Shown here: piece after piece, positions 9,901-13,181 of the stretch
How positions within the stretch are numbered: position 1 is the stretch's first letter
Layout of the letters: each line of letters starts with the position of its first letter
Assembly (NCBI GenBank): GCA_019633425.1
Contig: WSUB01000401.1
Span: 1-13,181 of the forward strand
Source of the DNA: Tulasnella sp. 424
Lineage: Eukaryota > Basidiomycota > Agaricomycetes > Cantharellales > Tulasnellaceae
Length of the DNA stretch: 13,181 nt
Direction of reading: 5' to 3'
Position numbers and translations under genes: made by a program
Notes under the pieces: model-generated
What the model saw: the letters and a program-made list of their open reading frames with translations, nothing else
Database searches by the model: none
Told to the model about the DNA's origin: nothing

Positions 9901-10719
9901 AGCAAGGTTCTGGCATCTGTGTTGGAGGACGGCGCGGTTCGATTTTGGGATGCTCGGACTGGGGCACGGTTGGGCGACCCTCTGACCGGTCACACGGGCC
10001 CGGTCTGGTCCGTTGTCTTTTCCCCGGACGGCAATGTTCTGGCATCTACGTCGTCGGACAAGACGGTTCGATTATGGGATGTTCAGAGTGGCACCCAGTT
10101 GGGCGACCCTCTGACTGGTCACACCGAACCAATCAGCTCCCTTGTCTTTTCCCCAGACAGCAAGATTCTGGCATCTGTATCGCACGGCACGGTTCTGTCG
10201 GTTCGACTATGGGATGTTCAGACTGGTGCACGGTTGGGCGACCCTCTGACCAGTCGCACCTTCATCGGGTCCGTTCTCTTTTCCCCGGACAGCAAGGTCC
10301 TGGCATTTGAGACATCGGGCTGGCTCGACGCGGACAAGACGGTTCGATTATGGGATGCTCGGATTGGCGCACAGTTGGGCGACCCTCTGACCGGTCAACT
10401 ACACTCGATCAGCTCCATTTCCTTTTCCTCGCACGGGTTTGGGGCGGGCTTGTCAACTGATAGCACTATTCGCCCGTGGGATTCTTTGACTTCACAAACG
10501 TCTACTGGACCCTTAGATATTTTCACTGTCCATGATCTTCGCTTTCAGTCAAACTGGGTACTCTGTGATTCCAAGCGCTTACTCTGGTTACCGATTTACT
10601 ATCGATCTATGAATCCACATTCAACCCCCCAGATCATCTTCTCCCATGGTAGACTAGCTGTGGTGTCCGATAGCAAGCTTTGTATCATCGATGTTTCTGA
10701 GTTCTCAGGCTCGACCTAA
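3943..10719 (+). CDS. NACHT-WD40 STAND/NLR-like protein, 2099 aa, nine exons
   Basis: Exons are 3943-4077, 4134-4255, 4316-4490, 4551-4578, 4645-4856, 4913-5052, 5113-5251, 5306-6991 and 7057-10719. Together they are 6300 nt, in frame throughout, ending TAA. The introns are 54-66 nt; seven are GT-AG, one is GC-AG. Domains seen: residues 1-153, Pro-rich start then amphipathic helices of unknown class; about 184-332, MLKL-NTD/HeLo-like helical region; 409-560, NACHT NTPase with Walker A GMAGRGKST (414-422), Walker B IIIIVDALDEC (510-520) and the SCRPE segment (Arg551); about 640-790, winged-helix-like region (LYHQIL, LMHTSIRDLL); 966-2037, about 25 WD40 units; a 62-residue tail containing LLWLPIYYR. 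Family knowledge: such proteins are nucleotide-driven switches in the cytosol. The WD40 propellers sense a ligand, the NACHT domain oligomerises, and the N-terminal domain triggers the response, often cell death (HET-E type). The ligand here is unknown. The start was chosen as the first ATG in the exon after the promoter tract. Least certain are exon 4 and the frame just after 5306. Confidence 0.88.
4365..4380 (+). repeat. (GGAA)4 microsatellite inside coding exon 3
   Basis: Four perfect GGAA units lie in the NLR gene's third exon and encode part of YGRKEGR. A change of one unit would shift the reading frame upstream of every known domain. It lies next to a cryptic donor-like CAG/GTATGG at 4358-4366. 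Confidence 0.7.
4579..4644 (+). other. Intron 4 of the NLR gene, non-canonical GC-AG
   Basis: Exon 4 would meet TAA at 4617 if read through. Removing 4579-4644 restores the frame and joins ...LESLAPI to EHLTGQQAS. The donor is AG/GCAAGC, close to the known GC-donor consensus AG/GCAAGT. The branch-like CACTAAC lies 25-31 nt before the CGTTAG acceptor. No GT donor in the 28-nt exon gives an open frame. This is inferred from sequence only. Confidence 0.65.
4734..5350 (+). other. MLKL-NTD / HeLo-like helical domain region of the NLR protein
   Basis: Residues about 184-332 (three introns inside) run from AFRKTFKTVDAVSGAIPGVG through ETMDRNQDAAKELASHTSKL and KIQKKVSRWSSIGLFKKALL to ALEEMQLLVSLKTSDLVIEI. 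The order matches the MLKL_NTD-like domain often found at the N-terminus of agaricomycete NACHT and TPR proteins: an IPG-containing hydrophobic helix, a helix with alternating Lys/Asp and Ala-Leu, a WSS/basic helix, and an LxxxLxxxL end helix. Glycines at 200, 204, 206 and 210 form two GxxxG spacings, as in glycine-zipper segments of membrane-active HeLo-like domains. Assignment is by pattern, not by a profile search. Confidence 0.6.
5579..6034 (+). other. NACHT nucleotide-binding domain
   Basis: Residues 409-560 contain VMWIRGMAGRGKSTIAS (Walker A, Lys421), FHFRRGQNASDGQFICALAR as in other fungal NACHT proteins, Walker B IIIIVDALDEC with Asp515 and Asp518-Glu519, and VKFLLSCRPE (Arg551, sensor-like). 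All residues expected for ATP/GTP binding are present, so the switch looks functional. Confidence 0.92.
8002..8310 (+). repeat. Three-unit WD40 block, copy A
   Basis: This stretch spans the end of unit 6, all of unit 7 and most of unit 8. It shares distinctive traits with 9946-10251 that other units lack: VWSVV before FSPDGN, the VQSG linker, HTEPISSLV, and FSPDSKILASVS followed by a GTV.SVRLWDVQTGA insertion. Most bases are identical between copies; one codon is missing from copy B. Confidence 0.85.
9946..10251 (+). repeat. Three-unit WD40 block, copy B
   Basis: Second copy of the 8002-8310 block, fifteen units downstream, covering the end of unit 21, unit 22 and most of unit 23. It has HGTVLS where copy A has SYGTVPS. 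It is most simply explained by duplication or gene conversion within the array. Confidence 0.85.
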
Positions 10720-10782
10720 TAACTTCATCTTGTACTATAGAATTTGGTGCATACTGTACTATTTGCCCTCTCCCATGTTTCC

Positions 10783-11235
10783 CTAATATTTGGAGATAGC
10801 AGCAGCGCCTGAAGAACCATGGACAATGCCATATAGGTTGTATGATTCTTCATCCCGAAGGAACCTGACATTGAACAATTGGGAATTGAGCATATGGACA
10901 TTACCTTCAGCGTCAACCTGAAGTGCGAGGACATTGCCAGACGAGGCCTAGAACACCAAGCCTCCGTTAGTTCGATCCCGAAACAGTGTTGGAATGAACT
11001 CGCCTTGAAGGTTTTACCCATCTTCAAAGGATACTTTGCTATGCGACGTTCCGGATACGATCTTCCATTACTGAAGTCTGTTGTTTTGACGCTCTTCATC
11101 CCTTTTGCTGCCCGTAAAGTGGGATTGTGGGTTTAGGGGCGAGAACTACTATCGTGGTTAACGTTGTGGTCTCCTCATCGTCAGATGAAATGGCGGTGTG
11201 TCCGGGCTCCTGAGGCTTCCAGTCAGTCAAAGTTC
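10783..11235 (-). pseudogene. 3' end of a convergent gene, probably degenerate, unknown protein
   Basis: A protein-like terminal frame runs from 10947 down to a TAG at 10783: ASSGNVLALQVDAEGNVHML, then FNVRFLRDEESYNLYGIVHG, ending SSGAAAISKY. It is preceded by an acceptor-like TTCTAG with CTAAC about 20 nt upstream (GAACTAACGG), and a GTAAAA donor at 11017 would give a 70-nt intron. Upstream, PQEPGHTAISSDDEETTTLT and VVLAPKPTIPLYGQQKG (about 11110-11225) are protein-like in the phase that fits, but three stops separate them from that donor. It is either a relic or a gene with a different exon structure. It converges on the NLR gene, with only 63 bp between the two stop codons. The remaining 5' part would lie where the MITE is now inserted. 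Confidence 0.35.
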
Positions 11236-11350
11236 ACGGCTCTCTAGATGACGGTGAGGTACCTTACTAGAACAGCTAGCCACGGGGGTTTGGACCCTTT
11301 TTGAACGTGTGGCAGTCGGGTTGAGATCTAGACAGCGGAGCGATTATATA

Positions 11351-11736
11351 GGGGGGTTCAAGATGAGGAAAACGGCGCGAAAACGACGCGAAAACGGTGG
11401 CGAAAACGGTGGCGAAAACGGCGCAAAAACAGCGTTTTTGCAAAAACGCGTCTCGGGAGCCAAACGCCAAAACGCATTTTTGCAAAACAAAAACGCCGCA
11501 AAAACCGGACAAAACTCGGACTTACGCGCATATGACCAATCGATTCCCTGATTCTTTACGAGAACAGGGTCTCAGAGCCTTACATAAGGGGAGACAGCTG
11601 CCTTTTTTCTGTAACAGGGAGGGAGGGGGGTTTCACGCCTGAGCTCAAAACCGACGCGAAAACGACACAAAAACGGATCGTTTTCGTGATCGTTTTCGCG
11701 TCGTTTTCGCGTCATTTTTCTCATCTTGAACCCCCC
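11351..11736. mobile_element. MITE with 47-bp terminal inverted repeats
   Basis: The left end (11351-11397) and the reverse complement of the right end (11690-11736) both begin GGGGGGTTCAAGATGAG and continue with AAAACG/GCG repeats. They match at 43 of 47 positions by eye. The element is 386 bp, AT/GC-patterned, and contains no credible gene. A TA lies outside each end (11349-11350; 11738-11739 with one extra T), compatible with a TA target-site duplication as in Tc1/mariner-type MITEs, but the exact border is ambiguous. The subterminal repeats extend inward on both sides. Confidence 0.85.
11432..11449. repeat. Perfect 18-bp palindrome inside the MITE
   Basis: GCGTTTTTGCAAAAACGC is its own reverse complement. 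It is embedded in the left subterminal AAAACG repeats. Similar GTTTTTG/CAAAAAC blocks recur to about 11505. It could be a transposase-binding or hairpin site, but no activity is shown. Confidence 0.75.
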
Positions 11737-12055
11737 TTATGTTACACAGCTTCGATTAGATGTTGGTGGAGTTGGGTCGTGATCCTTTTGAATAGGAGAG
11801 CGCTTGAAGTGTGATTTGTACTGAATGTGACTGCTCAACCTTTTCTTCCTCCTCGCAGATCAAGACGTGCCGGTAACTTCGGTGTCTTCCATGCATGCAC
11901 GTGACTTTCCTCGGATTACGGCACATCCTCCCCGACTCCATCCATCTCCCCTAATACCGAGGTCCCGCCAACACTCTCTGCATGCTTAATTACTTTCCTT
12001 GTACCGACGCCTTTAACACCACTCACATTCAAACCGTTACCCGCTCTTCGCGCAG
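11737..12055. other. Intergenic stretch, no gene seen
   Basis: No frame longer than about 60 codons has protein-like content on either strand. CATGCATG and an adjoining CACGTG (E-box-type hexamer) occur at 11891-11903, and a CT-rich acceptor-like CCTCCTCGCAG ends at 11860. Neither can be tied to a gene. Confidence 0.5.
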
Positions 12056-12690
12056 ATCAATGTCCGACTGTTCGCCCCAAGCAAAGCCAGTTCGGCCCGT
12101 CATTCTCCTCGAGTAAAAGGCCTACCGTCCTTGCAACCCCGCTCGCTTGCAATGCTCAATGAACCCCAATAGTCGTTCATACCCATGACGTGAAAGCTCT
12201 CTAGGGTGCACATCACTCCAGTGGCGACAGAGACCATGGTATGTCGTCACCTTCATCCCTTCTACTGAGACGATGCACATGATCCACAACGTTCCCTCTC
12301 GCCGTAGGCCTATTCGAGGTCACCCATTAAGGCAGCCCGTGAAGTCGGCCTCTTGAACATTCACAACCCAGAAGTAGTTTGTTGCGATTTGAACCGGGAC
12401 GATGTTCAAGCAGCTGCACCTCACCGCTCGTTCAACTCATGAAAACACGGCAGATATGGACTTGGCTTAATAGAATGCTCACCCATCCCTCAAGGTAATG
12501 CTCCCCATTTCATCTTGGTCGCTGCAGGTCTAACGCTTAGTTCCCGTTTCTAGAGCTTGTCCACGGCCCGCGGGCTACTCGCAGGAGGGCATCGGAGCCA
12601 ACGGTTTCGCTGAACCACCCGCAACCGATGCCTGCCTGTCAACACTTGTTCACTCATTTTGTATATAGCTCTCTGTCTTCTCACTAGTCC
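12056..12690 (+). pseudogene. Possible small spliced gene or relic, function unknown
   Basis: An ATG at 12236-12238 is followed directly by a GTATGT donor. Removing 12239-12307 (69 nt) opens a frame AYSRSPIKAAREVGLLNIHN, then PEVVCCDLNRDD, that reaches TGA at 12440. A second intron-like segment 12495-12553 (GTAATG, TCTAACG branch, TTTCTAG) lies downstream, with open reading beyond it to about 12687 (TAG) or 12669. A 50-nt intron from the GTTCAA at about 12395 to the CAG before ATATGG would bypass the TGA, but its donor is poor. Upstream in the same frame, INVRLFAPSKASSARHSPR starts after an acceptor-like CGCGCAG at 12055 and then meets TAG and TGA. The splice-like signals suggest genuine or former coding DNA; the protein is not recognised. 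Confidence 0.25.
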
Positions 12691-12988
12691 AACACGAGGC
12701 TCGAACTTCGAACGGGAGTTGAATGTCATTGTTTCTTTCACCCTGAAGAGAGCCGACAACATGAACCCAAACAAACATACGGATGCCTGGCGAGTCGGAC
12801 GTCGGTCGTCTCTCCATGTTTCCTCTCTTACCGCGAGTTCAAGGACCGACATTCAGTGTATACTTACCCCCCTTGTAGCTGGATAGAATGGAAACGCGCG
12901 CGGATAAAGCAGGCGTACAGCCTCAACTCGATCCCAAAATGACAAGGCACCATGAAAGATATATTAAGAGAGAGAAGGGCATAGGGAA
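12691..12988. other. Intergenic, probable 3' flank of the minus-strand gene
   Basis: No convincing coding frame is seen on either strand. The minus-strand frames at 12550-12852 and 12864-13097 lack protein-like composition or overlap the better-supported spliced reading at the right edge. A TTAATATATC segment on the minus strand (about 12958-12967) lies 20-30 nt beyond the stop at 12989 and would be in its 3' UTR. Confidence 0.4.
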
Positions 12989-13181
12989 TTAGTCGCGGTC
13001 TGGCGCGTCCAGCTGCCTTCTCTTCCTTGAATCCGATCTGCAGGCGAGGAAAAACAATCAGCACCCGTGTGACCCATTCAACGCCCATAGTGTTCACTTA
13101 CACTGAAGTGTCCAACCCACGCTTAACTCCTCTCTTCGCCTCATCTAAGAACTGGCCAACTCCGAACACGTCGTCTGTCGG
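12989..13181 (-). CDS. C-terminal part of an unknown protein (5' end beyond the window)
   Basis: On the minus strand the window opens in frame with PTDDVFGVGQFLDEAKRGVK, then RGLDTS, and reaches CAGT/GTAAGT, a near-perfect donor. The intron is 13038-13101 (64 nt, CTGAT branch-like site, CCTGCAG acceptor). The last exon (12989-13037) adds SDSRKRRQLDAPDRD and a TAA. The phases (2 then 1) agree. Only 42 residues plus stop are visible. They are charged and have no motif I recognise; the RKRR cluster could be a nuclear-localisation signal. An alternative donor two bases earlier would read on in another frame through 12864, but that continuation is less protein-like. Confidence 0.5.

Larger units (their letters stand above)
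7315..10530 (+). repeat. Array of about 25 WD40 units, mostly exactly 129 bp
   Basis: Units counted from the FSPD/FSPDG motif start at 7315, 7435, 7561, 7690, 7819, 7948, 8074, 8203, 8341, then every 129 bp from 8470 to 10147, then 10279 and 10423. The consensus is FSPDGKVLASAS..KTVRLW with DA.TGAQLGDPLTGHT..I. following, 43 residues. Units 8, 23 and 24 carry short insertions (46, 44 and 48 residues) and unit 25 is degenerate. The GGGCGACCCTCTGACCGGTC 20-mer is identical in at least units 6, 8, 10, 15, 17 and 21, indicating recent homogenisation. Twenty-five blades would form three to four seven-bladed propellers. No intron interrupts the array. Confidence 0.95.

Noticed and set aside
7281..10310. 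Several long alternative frames on both strands across the WD40 array
   Set aside because: Tandem 129-bp units keep off-frames open by repetition. The repeated text (for example GSIMGCSDW on +, MPEPCRPGKRQ on -) is the WD40 codons read out of frame.
7315..10530. Regularly spaced repeats resembling a CRISPR array
   Set aside because: The units are coding WD40 repeats of 129 bp with no unique spacers, in a eukaryotic genome.
11276..11642. Small frames on both strands inside and beside the MITE
   Set aside because: They are by-products of the AAAACG/GCG repeats, giving Lys/Thr/Asn- or Phe/Val-rich nonsense.
1..13181. tRNA and rRNA genes
   Set aside because: No cloverleaf with a GGTTCRA-type T-loop or conserved rRNA segment was noticed. 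GTTCCAGTTCGAGG near 79 lacks the matching arms.

Overview
This looks like nuclear DNA of a filamentous basidiomycete, probably an agaricomycete. The evidence is short introns (54-74 nt) with GT-AG borders and CTAAC-like branch sites, a pyrimidine-rich promoter, and a giant NACHT-WD40 (STAND/NLR-like) protein of the kind that is abundant in mushroom-forming fungi. The species cannot be named from the sequence alone.

Only one gene is clearly complete. It lies on the + strand at 3943-10719. With eight introns removed it reads as one open frame of 2099 codons plus stop. In order it encodes an unclassified helical N-terminus, a second helical domain resembling the MLKL-NTD/HeLo-like four-helix bundle, a NACHT NTPase (Walker A GMAGRGKST, Walker B IIIIVDALDEC), the winged-helix-like region typical of fungal STAND proteins, about 25 WD40 units in one 3.66-kb exon, and a short C-terminal tail. 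The inferred arrangement is a WD40 sensor, a NACHT switch and a helical N-terminal effector. In related fungal proteins (HET-E/D/R of Podospora) this arrangement serves non-self recognition and cell death.

The flanks are mostly gene debris and mobile DNA. Positions 2-1480 hold a spliced coding remnant broken by stops and frameshifts. Positions 1474-3077 may be a decayed transposable element. It has 19-bp repeat arrays in inverted orientation near both ends, a 10-bp direct repeat outside them, and an internal reading frame that has lost its ATG and one G. Positions 3191-3705 carry a broken coding-like stretch on the minus strand, divergent from the NLR gene. Downstream, a convergent minus-strand 3' remnant (10783-11235) is followed by a clear MITE with 47-bp terminal inverted repeats (11351-11736). 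Next comes a low-confidence spliced or degenerate + strand stretch (12056-12690). At the right edge are the last two exons of a minus-strand gene that runs off the window (12989-13181). The overall picture is an NLR gene in a fast-evolving, transposon-scarred neighbourhood.
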